A stretch of 64,000 bases of DNA from NCBI GenBank assembly GCA_024704765.1, contig JAKMXF010000330.1, forward strand, positions 62,001 through 126,000. The letters are read 5' to 3'. Below, in pieces: positions 9,725 to 20,512 of this stretch; positions within the stretch are counted from its first letter, which is position 1; each line of letters begins with the position of its first letter. A model generated the notes under the pieces. It worked only from the letters and a program-made list of their open reading frames with translations. It made no database searches and had not been told where the DNA came from. A program made the position numbers and the translations under genes. Source of the DNA: Oopsacas minuta (Eukaryota; Porifera; Hexactinellida; Lyssacinosida; Leucopsacidae).

Positions 9725-11850
9725 TTGACTTTTGTTGTCCTCTACGGGTCTCTACTCTTTAGGGTAGTAGCGAGCTACCTACCTTATTCTTAGTGCGGGA
9801 TACATATGTTGACTTGCCAGTGTTTTCGTGGGTTACCAAAGTCCAAACGGCAGGTTTAATTAGCTGGCTTGAGAGAATAATTAACTTGACCTCTTAAGAA
9901 AATTTGAATACTAAATACGTAATCAATATAATCGTTAAATCAAAACAAATACATATTAAAGATAACTAGTAGAAAGAGAATGTGTGTGTGTATGTGGAGA
10001 GAGAGAGAGAGAGAGATCACAGTCTCTGTAGACAATTGTCTTCCTTCATGTCACCAACTGAAATATGCCAGAGTCTTATATGAATAATTGAATATACAAG
10101 TAGGACGGAATATTTGACATCTATGACCTGTCTCACGAACTGTTTCTAGGAATTCTCCTTTCATATCGAAAACTTTCCTAGGTATGCAGGATGGGATTGA
10201 GCGGATATTCAGGTTCTACCTTCATACGAATGAGACTGGGCTTGAGAGTTCTCACATACAAAAACTATAGACAGATGCGGTGCAACTAGCCTGTGGTATT
10301 GAGATGGTATGTTCACGATACATATCAGAGAAAAGATAATCTAGGCATGCTTATCCCTAGACTACTTTCCTCCATGTTATGCGGAATTGAGCTAACAAAC
10401 TTGAATAGCACACTAATACGAATGGTTCGAAGTAGGTCAATGAGACAGGAGTATCAGGTAATTAAGATTCATGATGCGAAGTTCTGTAGAGTGAGACTGA
10501 ATCACCGTATCTATCTGCTACTATTACGTTATTCTTAACCACAATTACAGCAGCTGGAGTGTCTAATTGGACCTCTAACACCCCCTCTATCAACACCAGA
10601 TGCTATGGGGATGTTCCTCTCTTTTTTGGGTGGAGCTACTGCCATCGGTTGGTTATCACTGGTGATGCCTAATGAAGGAATGTCTATCATGTTGTTGTAG
10701 AAGTGACGGATATTCTGAGCATCATGTCATATACTTCCTTAAACAATTTATCGTCCTTATTCTTCCTGACGAGATATTCAAGTGACCTAACATCATGGAA
10801 AGTTCCGTAAATGTTAAAGTAACCCTCCTCTCAGTTACATGCCAATCATATTAGCATTTCTCTTCTATCTCATCTGCAATCCTGAATTCCGACGGCAAAG
10901 TAAAGTACCATGCTGTCATACTCCTGACGTGTAATACCCCACGGGAAGCAGGTCTCTCTCGGACGGATCCCCTGTTTCATGTCTATTACAGGATCTACCT
11001 AGAAATGAATCCTCCCTTAATGTTGTGTGTCGCTCCTTGCTTCATCACATTGAACACCAAGGTTCTGGTATAGGATAAGTTCTCATTAAGGATCACAGCT
11101 TTTAGTTGTTTTTTAAGAGATTCGTATCTCTTCACAATCACATCCCCGAGAGTATGGAGGCTTCCTCTCCTTCCATCTAGGGATTGCATCTCCCACTTGA
11201 ACCCTTTAATCAATTCACATATTTCTCTTAAGTCTTAACGTAATTGCTGCTAAGTCAATTTCGCATTGTATCAGCTTGTGATTGTGTTCATGTCTGTTCA
11301 GGGTGACCATACCTTCCTGTCCTTTTCTCTATTTTGTCCTGTATTCAGGCTACAAACCAAGGCTAGCACTCAATAAATTGTATATTTTTCTCTCATCAGA
11401 ACCTAGAATATTCTTACCTAGCATATACGTCCTACTATTTGCAGAGAATCCGAGACAATTCTGAGCGTCGAAAATGTTTGCTATATAACATTTGATTATT
11501 TTTTTTATGTGAATTTTACTGAAATTTCATCCTAATTTTGTCAATTATATCTGTGTTAATCTAATATCCAAATTTGTTGGTATTTGCATCTATTTTGTCA
11601 ATATTTGTTACAATTTGGTCATACATACTTTTCCTTAATTAAATTGTACAATTATAGTTCCAAACCGTCAAACTAATATACGTATATATTTCATCGCTTA
11701 TATCGAAGTAATTATCGCTATGTTTCCGCTTAAATATGGGGATTGACTGTTATTAATACAAACTTGTCTAAGAAATAAATTCGTGAACAGATAAGAATCG
11801 ACCAAAATTGATCCTCTCCTATTATATTTTACATATAGTGATACTATCTA
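9725..11850. other. Intergenic with a possible degraded retroelement fragment
   Basis: About 2.1 kb without an intact gene. A (GA)n microsatellite lies near 10000-10016. On the minus strand, about 10570-11213 reads as coding-like peptide stretches in shifting frames, broken by stops. One stretch near 10640-10690 (H-F-Y-N-N, then S-L-G-I) faintly resembles the gag-side DUF1759 domain of BEL/Pao retrotransposons. This is a weak visual resemblance only. The last 300 bp should include the fumarase promoter. Confidence 0.35.
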
Positions 11851-13257
11851 ATGTCAGATAACAACAGGATTGAGAATGACAGCATGGGTGAAGTAGAAGT
11901 CCCTAAAGAAGTGTACTATGGAGCTCAGACACAGAGATCTAAGCTAAACTTTGCTATAGGAGATCCTACAACAGAAAGAATGCCGCCACCAGTCATTCAA
12001 GCTATGATTCTACTAAAACTAGCTTGTGCTGAAATTAACAAAGAGTTTGGGCTAGATCCTAAACTAGCTGATGCTATTATGCAAGCAGCAAGAGAAGTCT
12101 TGCATGGAGACATATCCCAGGAGGATAATTTCCCTCTGGTAGTATGGCAGACAGGTTCAGGAACACAGACCAATATGAATGTTAACGAGGTACTGAGTAA
12201 CAGAGCTATAGAGATATTAGGAGGAGAACTAGGTTCTAAGAAACCTGTACACCCTAATGATCATGTAAACAAAGGACAGAGTAGTAATGATGTATTCCCT
12301 ACAGCCATGCATATGGCTACAGCTGTACAGATCAACAAGATACTGATTCCGTCTCTGAATAAGCTGAAGGAGAGTTTTGATGAGAAATCATCTGAATATA
12401 AAGATATTGTTAAAGTGGGTCGTACACATCTTCAAGACGCCACCCCTCTCACATTCGGACAAGAATTCTCTGCATACTCAACCCAGCTGTCTTTAGGAGT
12501 AGATAGGATCACAGCTGCTTTACCTAGGGTGTATCAGCTGGCTATTGGAGGTACAGCAGTAGGAACAGGACTCAACACTCCGCACCTATTCAGCAAGAAA
12601 GTGTGCTCTAAGATATCAGAACTAACTGAGTTACCATTCCTACCCGCTACTAACAAGTTCGAGGCTCTGAGTGCTCATGATGCTCTAGTAGAGATGCATG
12701 GAGCTCTCAATGTTATAGCATGTTCATTGATGAAGATAGCTAATGACGTCAGATTATTGGGATCAGGACCCCGGTGTGGACTAGGAGAACTCATTTTACC
12801 AGCGAATGAGCCTGGTTCTAGTATTATGCCAGGCAAGGTTAATCCCACTCAATGTGAAGCTCTTTCCATGGTATGTGGCCAGGTTATGGGTAATCAGGTA
12901 GCAGTAACAGTGGGAGGGAGTCACGGACATCTCCAGCTCAACGTGTTCAAACCCTTGATAATCAAAAACGTGCTTCATTCTATTCGACTACTTGCAGACA
13001 CCAGTGTAGCATTCAGGAAGCATTGTATAGTGGGTTTATCAGTTGATGAGCAGAGAGTTAAGGATATGTTAAGTCGCTCCCTGATGCTGGTAACAGCTCT
13101 TAATCCCAGAATAGGATATGATAACTCAGCTCTTATCGCCAAAAAAGCTCATACAGAAGGAACTACACTTAAAGAAGCTGCGATTAGTCTGGGACTGGTG
13201 ACTAGTGAACAGTTTGATGAATGGGTATCTCCTATAGATATGGTAGGGAACAAATGA
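11851..13257 (+). CDS. FH: Class II fumarate hydratase (fumarase)
   Basis: Interconverts fumarate and malate, in the TCA cycle and in the cytosol. All hallmarks are present: E-V[13 protein letters not shown] at the N-terminus, [11 protein letters not shown]-x-G-Q-S-S-N-D near 147-155, G-R-T-H-L-Q-D-A with the active-site-region His at 193, and the signature [10 protein letters not shown] at 322-331. The 468 residues equal a bacterial-length FumC. There is no mitochondrial presequence, and a TGA lies in frame three codons before the ATG, so the start is firm. One uninterrupted exon on the opposite strand to its neighbours. Confidence 0.97.
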   Translation: MSDNNRIENDSMGEVEVPKEVYYGAQTQRSKLNFAIGDPTTERMPPPVIQAMILLKLACAEINKEFGLDPKLADAIMQAAREVLHGDISQEDNFPLVVWQTGSGTQTNMNVNEVLSNRAIEILGGELGSKKPVHPNDHVNKGQSSNDVFPTAMHMATAVQINKILIPSLNKLKESFDEKSSEYKDIVKVGRTHLQDATPLTFGQEFSAYSTQLSLGVDRITAALPRVYQLAIGGTAVGTGLNTPHLFSKKVCSKISELTELPFLPATNKFEALSAHDALVEMHGALNVIACSLMKIANDVRLLGSGPRCGLGELILPANEPGSSIMPGKVNPTQCEALSMVCGQVMGNQVAVTVGGSHGHLQLNVFKPLIIKNVLHSIRLLADTSVAFRKHCIVGLSVDEQRVKDMLSRSLMLVTALNPRIGYDNSALIAKKAHTEGTTLKEAAISLGLVTSEQFDEWVSPIDMVGNK

Positions 13258-13347
13258 TGGGAATTGTTAATAAATAACGACAATTGGTAGTAAGCAGCGT
13301 ATAAACATCTAATATATTAATATCATAGCTACCTATTTAGTATATAA

Positions 13348-13495
13348 CAAGGTTGAAACCAAACCGACCCAACCGATTATCAGTATTCATGAATAGCTGC
13401 CTTACCGAATTCGAATACGAATACGAATACTGATAACATTCTGTTTTGGTTACTCAAACCGCATACCGAATACTGATATTCGGTTGCAACTTTGG
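13348..13495. mobile_element. Palindromic MITE-like element, copy 1
   Basis: Begins CAAGGTTGAAACC and ends GGTTGCAACTTTGG. Between them, the ATCAGTATTCATGAATAG arm is mirrored by GAATACTGATATTCGG, so most of the unit can fold back. Related units lie at 24567-24728, 28947-29053 and 46340-46421. No coding capacity, so it must be mobilised in trans if active. Confidence 0.75.
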
Positions 13496-13545
13496 CATAT
13501 ATTAACTTATATTATACTTAATTACTCATATAGGTTCTCGACTGA

Positions 13546-13600
13546 AAATAACGTCTTGGGTGTCAAATAACGGCCTGGGTGTCAAATAACGGCCTGATGC
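13546..13600 (+). repeat. 19-bp tandem repeat, nearly three units
   Basis: Unit AAATAACGGCCTGGGTGTC occurs twice with two mismatches, plus a partial third unit that diverges after CGGCCTG. It lies between the fumarase and helicase 3' ends. Confidence 0.75.
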
Positions 13601-13921
13601 GTAAGACTTCCACTCGGCCAAACGCAGGACGAAAATTTATGACGTCCATGGTTGTATTATATACCACTAATATTTCGGTCAGATAAATGTATTGAAACAA
13701 ATTATCGATTATAATAAAACTAAAAGCACAAGTGGGAATCTACTCATTCTACGAAAACTACTTAGAGTAAATATGTGGTACAAATCTATAAATAGCAAAG
13801 TTTATTTGCTTTAGATGCATGCTACAAGCATGATAAGGAAATACAATAACAAAACATATTATACTAAATACTCCACTGATATAGTATGGTGCATGAAGTT
13901 TATCTAGCTCTATTATTAGAG

Positions 13922-16900
13922 CTAGATAAAATTTGAGTACTCTTTTTCTGGGATTAAATCCTGTGGCAGGGGAGGTACCTGCGGTGTAGCACCTTGTTGA
14001 TCTTCTGACATGGGAGCAGCTCCTTGAAGGAGTCCAGTACTAGATACTGTTTTGGATGATTTGGATTCTAGAAGACTTTGTCTCTCCATTAACTCAATTG
14101 TAATATTAGTAAACTCTAATTGCTCGTTAATTACATTGATTATATCTTGATTAGTTAAACTATTGAGTTCTTCGTGGCAGCTATTTATAAACATTTGAAG
14201 AGAGTTTAACTTAGAATTATAAGTAGCAGATATCTTTGGTTCTTCTACAGTTATTACTTGGCTAGATGGGATAGACTCTTGAGTAACAATAACCTCTTCT
14301 TGTTGTTCTCTTGGCTGTATCCTGCTAGGTTTCTTGTACTTCTTTTGGTAGGGTATCTTCGTGTCGAAATTATCGAATTCCTGAATAGATTCAAAATATC
14401 CACAAACATCGCTACATGCTTCAACGTATTTGGTCCAAACATTAGAACATCGTCCTAGAGTAGTGAGACAGTCTACATCTCCTATCACAAGTATCCAACC
14501 TCTAGCCCGGGTTAAGATAGTGTTGAACTGAGCTACGTCATCCATTAGACCGAAGTCAAGCATTTCTTCTGACTCTATACTCTCTGGCATGTGTGTTACT
14601 GTCCTAACCGTGTTGATTATGATCATATCATATTCTCTGCCCTGTATAGCCTCAAGTTTCTTGTGTTCAATAGTAATATGATTGATACAGTTATGTTCTC
14701 TACAATATTTAGGACTATGCTGTCGCCTCATGCAGTTTATACCTTCCTTCCTCAGAACCTCGTTTATCAAATGGTCCTGTGCTTTGAATGTAGTCAGCAC
14801 TGCAATCTTAGTCACACGTACTCCAGCAGCTACTAATTTCCTGAGCGCTCGGATTGTTAACTGAGCTTCTTCTTCATTATAATAGGAAGGATACCCTTGG
14901 AGACTGTTCTCCTGTCCACTCACGTGAATGAATGAGAGGGCAGGGAAATTAGTAGGTCCTGTCAATCTGGGAGGTTTAGCTACTATACAACTATCATAGA
15001 ATAGTTCAGAAAAGAAATTTACGATAGTTCTTCGAGACCTGAAATTCTCCGTTAAATTTACTTTACACTTCTTCAATATATTCCCTTCATACTCAGGGAG
15101 TAATTCAAATCTTTCCATCAAAGATTGATCAAGATCATACTTCTTGCCGTAATGAGATAAGATCAGTGGTTTAGATTGCCTAACATCTCCTGCTAGGACT
15201 ACTTTAGTATTCGTACTAGCTAGAGACAATGCGATAAGTACTTCTGGCTCTGTAACCTGAGCAGCTTCATCTATGAATATATGTGTAAATAAAGATTTAG
15301 ATTTTCGGAAATCTTGTGCAGAAACTAACGTATGACAGGCAGTTAGTGTTGTTACTACGATAGAGCATTGCTGTATATCATATAAACTAGCTGATTTATA
15401 TTTAGCATCAGGGTAACCTTGATTCTCAATGTTTGCGAATCTATTCACCCTCCTATTCCAGTTGACGTTTTGACTCTTGGCGAAATGTCTGAAAATAATT
15501 TTTCTATTCGCGTGTTCACTTCCTCCTTCACGTAGCACCGAAATTGAATCAAAATAGTCCTGTAACAATTCTACGTAGAGGTTAGCACAGCTATTGGTTT
15601 TGGTCACTATAAGTACTCTAGACCTACGAAATGCTCTGGATATCAATCTGGCTGCTACCGAGAGAGTCCTAGTTTTTCCAGAACCAAAAGGCCCACATAG
15701 AATAGTAGGAAAACTATGACATTCAAGATTAATAATACTGAATACAGCATCTTTCTGTGAATCTGATAATATCCTCTCGTAGTCTAATAATTTCACAAGA
15801 TGGTCTTCATCTATGTAAGACCAAGGTATATCTACCTTCCTCAGTACTGGGAATACGACTGATAAATTAATATTATCTAACGCCTCATGCATCATTACAA
15901 ATTCATCACGATCAGGAATAAACCTGACAAACGCTAAACCTCCACTAGTCTGGCAATCCTTTATTAATTCAGTAGTTACCGTTAGAATAATATACTCAGA
16001 TGCTAAGTTGATACTGGTGCAATGGTATGCTCGCTTCATCCCGTTAGGAATGATGTACGCTGCTTTGGGAGGTCTGAAAGATCGGTAACCTTCAAATAAT
16101 CGGTGTTTCAATTCGAATTTAATGAATCTGTAGTTGCCTCTTGCTGTTTCTACCAATTCTCGGTCGTTATCGATCTCAATCGTAACCTGTCTATCCACGT
16201 TTTCAAACGTAATCTTCTGGTTAGGTAGGTCATACTTCATAAGGGATTTCTTATGCTGATATTCTTCAATAAATAATAGCTGGTGAAATCTAACAGCATA
16301 TTTATCTTTGGTTATTTCACTCTTCATATTCTGAAAGAATCCTGATCTAATTTTATCTTCTATGTCAATACGCATTGGATGCTTATTAGAGTACCAGCTT
16401 GTATTCAACAATGTGTAATTGAGTTCCCAGTTCACAGGTAACATGCTATCGGCCACAGGTGTCCTACCTCTAGCAGGCACGGGTTGAGTAGGTATGTGCG
16501 CATGAGCAGGTACAGAGGGAACAACAGGTATATGAGTAGGAACAGGGTTAATAGTATTCATAAAATTTTCCCTAACTTCCTTGAATTCATCTCCAGTTGG
16601 CTTAACACAAATCTCTTTAGCCAGAAGTAATCCGTCTTGTAATTGGAATATTACATGAACTCTATGCTCGCCTATCTGAGGTTTGCAGATGATAGCTAAT
16701 TCGAAGAAATTGTCAGAATCGAAAGCCTGAAAAATTAAGTAATTTGTCCTATTAGCATTGTGAGGATGCTTCAGTCTTTCTCTAATTCCTCCTTCTTTAT
16801 TGCATTTGAAAATATCGCCAAGAGTGAATATTCCTTTGTGTTGGTAGAGAACAATAGAATTCAGAAATTCAGGTTGTGTTGATTGCAGAGTTAGTAATGA

Positions 16901-17824
16901 TTGGTTTTCATTTGATTCGCCTACATTGACTACAACTGGTGTACTACATTCCATCCTAATATAATCTGGTGGTAGAATACAAGCCTTTAGTCCGAAGTTA
17001 TCTATTGCTCTATACACTTCCTGCAAACAATCAGGCTCTGTTACTGTATTTTCGCTAATCCACTGAGGACGTGAGTCACTACTTGATGGATACCTAGACG
17101 CACCTTGTGATGACGAATACCCTCCACTGCTTGAGTAGTTATAACTATCAGATTTACTTGACAAACTTGAATAGTTGAAACTGTCAAATTTACCTGAATG
17201 GTTCTGGTCAGGATGTTTATTGGTCTCAGCCTGGAGAGCATCTATCCAAACCTTCTGCTCTTCATGTGAGTGTGCATTCTTACAAGCATTATAGAAGCGA
17301 CATCTTTTATAGCGACACATTTCATAAGAATGAGACCCATAAACTAGTTTAGGTCTAGCTCTTATAGGGCCAGAGTACCTAGCGCTATGTCCTACTTCAG
17401 GGAGGATACGCATACTCTTAGTTTTCATTTTATGAACTTCACTCATCATATGGGCATTTAGGTTCTCAATACTTGGAAACTCGTTATCACATATGACACA
17501 GCTAAATCTAGGTTTATCCGGTCTCTTTTCCTTTGCAGTCCATATTTCTAATTCGAGGATATTATGTGCTCTCCTACAGGCTACACCTCTGAAGCATCTA
17601 CCACTTATCTTATTAGGACAAAGGTACAGTTTGTATTCATGTCTAAGATTTCGTATTCTATACCATTTTCGATGTGGTGCATAATATGCTACACTAATAC
17701 CTGACCACATGCGTCCACATGTTCTACAACTGCCATCACTATTGGCGATTTTCTCTAATGTTGGTGGGTTTGTTTGAGCATTGAAACAATCCTCACACAC
17801 TCGGAAGAGCTCGTGACCAGTCAT
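13922..17824 (-). CDS. HELZ/MOV10-type superfamily 1 RNA helicase with N-terminal zinc fingers
   Basis: A 1300-residue UPF1-like RNA helicase. The N-terminal 220 residues hold several zinc-binding modules: a C-x2-C pair near 10-39, CCCH-type clusters ending R-R-A-H and K-N-A-H-S, and a C2H2 finger (C-x2-C-x12-H-x5-H) near 110-132. A Ser/Tyr-rich low-complexity stretch follows. The helicase core has a Walker A G-P-F-G-S-G-K-T near 711, Walker B D-E-A-A near 850 and late motifs T-E-N-F-R-S-R, A-I-Q-G-R-E-Y-D and T-R-A-R-G. Finger plus helicase order matches HELZ/HELZ2 rather than plain MOV10. HELZ2 of vertebrates has two helicase halves and this has one. Single exon. Likely role is cytoplasmic mRNA turnover or silencing of foreign RNA; the exact orthologue is uncertain. 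Confidence 0.85.
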   Translation of the reverse strand: MTGHELFRVCEDCFNAQTNPPTLEKIANSDGSCRTCGRMWSGISVAYYAPHRKWYRIRNLRHEYKLYLCPNKISGRCFRGVACRRAHNILELEIWTAKEKRPDKPRFSCVICDNEFPSIENLNAHMMSEVHKMKTKSMRILPEVGHSARYSGPIRARPKLVYGSHSYEMCRYKRCRFYNACKNAHSHEEQKVWIDALQAETNKHPDQNHSGKFDSFNYSSLSSKSDSYNYSSSGGYSSSQGASRYPSSSDSRPQWISENTVTEPDCLQEVYRAIDNFGLKACILPPDYIRMECSTPVVVNVGESNENQSLLTLQSTQPEFLNSIVLYQHKGIFTLGDIFKCNKEGGIRERLKHPHNANRTNYLIFQAFDSDNFFELAIICKPQIGEHRVHVIFQLQDGLLLAKEICVKPTGDEFKEVRENFMNTINPVPTHIPVVPSVPAHAHIPTQPVPARGRTPVADSMLPVNWELNYTLLNTSWYSNKHPMRIDIEDKIRSGFFQNMKSEITKDKYAVRFHQLLFIEEYQHKKSLMKYDLPNQKITFENVDRQVTIEIDNDRELVETARGNYRFIKFELKHRLFEGYRSFRPPKAAYIIPNGMKRAYHCTSINLASEYIILTVTTELIKDCQTSGGLAFVRFIPDRDEFVMMHEALDNINLSVVFPVLRKVDIPWSYIDEDHLVKLLDYERILSDSQKDAVFSIINLECHSFPTILCGPFGSGKTRTLSVAARLISRAFRRSRVLIVTKTNSCANLYVELLQDYFDSISVLREGGSEHANRKIIFRHFAKSQNVNWNRRVNRFANIENQGYPDAKYKSASLYDIQQCSIVVTTLTACHTLVSAQDFRKSKSLFTHIFIDEAAQVTEPEVLIALSLASTNTKVVLAGDVRQSKPLILSHYGKKYDLDQSLMERFELLPEYEGNILKKCKVNLTENFRSRRTIVNFFSELFYDSCIVAKPPRLTGPTNFPALSFIHVSGQENSLQGYPSYYNEEEAQLTIRALRKLVAAGVRVTKIAVLTTFKAQDHLINEVLRKEGINCMRRQHSPKYCREHNCINHITIEHKKLEAIQGREYDMIIINTVRTVTHMPESIESEEMLDFGLMDDVAQFNTILTRARGWILVIGDVDCLTTLGRCSNVWTKYVEACSDVCGYFESIQEFDNFDTKIPYQKKYKKPSRIQPREQQEEVIVTQESIPSSQVITVEEPKISATYNSKLNSLQMFINSCHEELNSLTNQDIINVINEQLEFTNITIELMERQSLLESKSSKTVSSTGLLQGAAPMSEDQQGATPQVPPLPQDLIPEKEYSNFI

Positions 17825-18708
17825 TTTATTTGGTATTGTTTGGATTTTCAGAAATGAACAGATAGCTGTAATAGGAGTAACAGTAATATATTGGAAGAAA
17901 ATATTAAGACTATCGGGAAAAATAATTACGAGAAAACGACCAATCTACAAACCGATAGGATAGTGTAGCTCGAGGTCTAGTTCCCACTCGATTAAGAAAT
18001 TACAAAGAATAAGATAAATTAAACTGATTATTAATCAAATGATAGATTGAAAGTCCCAGATTAGATTCTACGTGTCATATAAACTTCTTGTTAATGTATC
18101 GTAACTGGTAAAATATAGAATTAACAGTGCTATATAGTACATACAATTCGCTTCCACCCTAGTGAGTCTGAGATAGAAATAATAAAGCTACATAATAAAG
18201 CTACATAATTTCATCTCAGTGTTTATGATCTATAAACGATAAATGAAAATTAAGTATAATTAAATGTCCTTTTTACGAAAGAGGAGATGGTCACACTGAA
18301 TTTGTTGCATAGTGAAATGAAGCGTAAATTTCATCAAAGCAATTCTTCTAGAGGGTGACGATATATTTTTAGTTGCATTTTCGGTAAATATTCAGGGAAA
18401 GGCGGTATTCCTCAATTTAATTACGTTCTTAGATATATAAATTTGTGAAGAGAAGATACGTGTACTATATAATTCCGTGAATACTATTATCTTACGTAGT
18501 GATTGGCGACTTTGGCGTTGATTTCAAACCTTTATTTTATACATTTTACAATATATCAATAGTTGAAAAAATGACAGTGGTAATTTGGCACAATGGTGTA
18601 TGCATAATATCCCAGCAGTTATTTATAGTAGCTAATTATGTGTAGCTTGCAATTTAATACTATCTAGGAAAAGTATTACTGAGTCCAACACAACAAAGAT
18701 TGTATATT
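17825..18708. other. Intergenic, helicase promoter side
   Basis: About 880 bp of AT-rich DNA between two minus-strand genes. A 13-bp unit AATAAAGCTACAT is repeated near 18180-18207. Nothing else supported. Confidence 0.4.
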
Positions 18709-19803
18709 CTAGATCATAGAAGGTTTCTTGAACTTACCCTGTATCCAAACTCTGAACATCTTGATTTGCTTCCCTCTGTTAACTTGTAACCTCTTGTCTG
18801 AAATCAGCTGTACCCTTTCCAACCCAGCTTCTTGTTCGAACAACTGACTCACCTCCTGCTCTGTAAAGAAGTATGCTTGAGTGCCATCTCCACGTCTGTA
18901 ACAGTTTGGTTGTAAACAAGTTCCTAGCTTGAATCTCAGTTGAGTCATATCATATCTCCCATAGTCTCTGAAAAGCAGCATACCTCCTGGCTGCAACAGT
19001 CTAGATAGTCTCTTCGTAACAAGACACGCTTTTGAGGGAGGAACAGCTGATAATACAAATAGCAGGAGGATGAAATGGAAGGAATTAGGCGGAAATGGAA
19101 ACTTAACATTATCAGAAGAGAGATCACAGACAAATGGATGAATACGTTTAGAGTTATATTGTGGGTTAGCTTTGATCAAGTCAATGGCAGATTCTGCAAA
19201 ATCACAAGCATATATAAATAAGTCAGGAGACGGGTTAGATTCTAGAATTGGAAAAGAAGAATTTCCAACTCCACAACCTGCATCTAGAATACGAACTGTA
19301 GCTGTACTAGCCTCAGAGCACAAATGTAATGACAAATAAGTGTCAATGTCAATTGATAAGACAGGAGAGGTTAACTCTACTGTAGAATTAACTTGCTCTT
19401 GTGCATCTATCTTAGACTGGGGATGGATGGGGCCATGAGATGGGGGTGTGGTAGCTAACTCAGGGAAAGAACTCAATAACCAATTCCTATCCTTAAAGAA
19501 GTTTTCGTGATGTTGTTGATAGAATGCATGCCATGATTTAGAAGAGTTAGCATACTGCTGATCTACCTCATGACTAGGTAGAAAGCTAGAAGAATTGAGT
19601 GCTATCTTTTTCTCAGCCTCTTCAATCTGAGCCTCGCTCCACTCTACATCATCCCAAGCATTGTGTTCATATACTCGCCCGGGATTATCTAGAAATCTCG
19701 TACCGAACTCTGCCTTCTTCTCTAATACCTCTCCACAATTGTCAGTGTCTGATGGATTGCAAGGTTTAGGTGGAACGCTAACAAAATTCAAGTTCTCTGC
19801 CAT
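18709..19803 (-). CDS. METTL2: tRNA N3-methylcytidine methyltransferase (METTL2/METTL8 family)
   Basis: S-adenosylmethionine-dependent enzyme that makes m3C at position 32 of tRNA-Thr and related tRNAs. The N-terminus carries the family block F-G-T-R-F-L-x2-P-x-R-V-Y-x-H-N-A-W-D-x-V-E-W. It is followed by F-F-K-D-R-x-W-L and E-F/L-P-E-L. The SAM-binding motif I is L-D-A-G-C-G-V-G-N near 173-181, with F-R-D-Y-G-R-Y-D downstream and a Y-F-F-T-x-x-E-V motif. Length (364 aa) matches METTL2 (about 378). No mitochondrial presequence is evident, which favours the cytosolic METTL2 form over METTL8. Single exon. Confidence 0.93.
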   Translation of the reverse strand: MAENLNFVSVPPKPCNPSDTDNCGEVLEKKAEFGTRFLDNPGRVYEHNAWDDVEWSEAQIEEAEKKIALNSSSFLPSHEVDQQYANSSKSWHAFYQQHHENFFKDRNWLLSSFPELATTPPSHGPIHPQSKIDAQEQVNSTVELTSPVLSIDIDTYLSLHLCSEASTATVRILDAGCGVGNSSFPILESNPSPDLFIYACDFAESAIDLIKANPQYNSKRIHPFVCDLSSDNVKFPFPPNSFHFILLLFVLSAVPPSKACLVTKRLSRLLQPGGMLLFRDYGRYDMTQLRFKLGTCLQPNCYRRGDGTQAYFFTEQEVSQLFEQEAGLERVQLISDKRLQVNRGKQIKMFRVWIQGKFKKPSMI

Positions 19804-20512
19804 CTATCATCCCTTTACTTACTCGTCATTACAGTATGTATGTCACGGATTATTGGATAAAATAAATTTATGTGATATGTAATCGGATGGTTATAAATTA
19901 TAATATTAGTATTATCACGAGAAATATGAAGTAGATGCCGGATATAAGAACACCGATTATAAGAACCGGCATCCACTGACCACTGTATTATTATTATTAA
20001 TTAATACCTGATTGTTGTCTATATCAGTATGCTTTGTCCAGATTGAAAACTTTTTAATAAATTTATTAGGAATTCAATTTGATTGTTCTAGGTTCAGAAG
20101 AGAGAGTACAAATTAAATGACTTCGTAAGAAATCGTATATGTTTCCTCATTATATGGTATTAACATGGTCAAGATAAGATAACTTTGTCTAAGTACAATA
20201 ATTAATCAAACACATTGAATCTGGCATAACAGGAATAATCCCAAAGAATAATAAAATAGAGAATTTAATCTGAAGTCTAATATATTAATAATAATAATAA
20301 TAATAATAATAATTCACAAACGAACATACATCCTGAACAGAGCACTAATGACGTTATTATTATGCACACTATTTATTAGCCAAGTTTGAAAGTGCTGAGA
20401 GGAGAGAAGTGGTAAAATGAAGTTTGCTTGACCTTGAAAGTAAGATGTTAAAATAACCAGAGTAAGTGCTATGTACTCACATCACACTTACTATCTATAG
20501 CAAGTACATGCA
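19804..20512. other. Intergenic with an AAT microsatellite and one element end
   Basis: An (AAT)n tract lies at 20284-20313. At 19935-19974 a hairpin with arms GATGCCGG and CCGGCATC sits beside CCACTGTA, which resembles one end of the TA-flanked elements seen elsewhere; no matching left end was found. No gene. Confidence 0.45.

Larger units (their letters stand above)
13258..13921. other. Intergenic between two convergent genes, with repeats
   Basis: Convergent 3' ends of fumarase and the helicase. Holds one palindromic element (13348-13495) and a small 19-bp tandem repeat (13546-13600), both listed separately. No gene. Confidence 0.5.

Noticed and set aside
10293-10538. Plus-strand open frame of 81 codons in the gap before fumarase
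   Set aside because: No recognisable domain, and it lies beside degraded coding-like DNA on the other strand.
10570-11213. BEL/Pao-type retrotransposon gag remnant
   Set aside because: Only short, frame-shifted stretches look similar. Kept as a weak remark, not as a called element.
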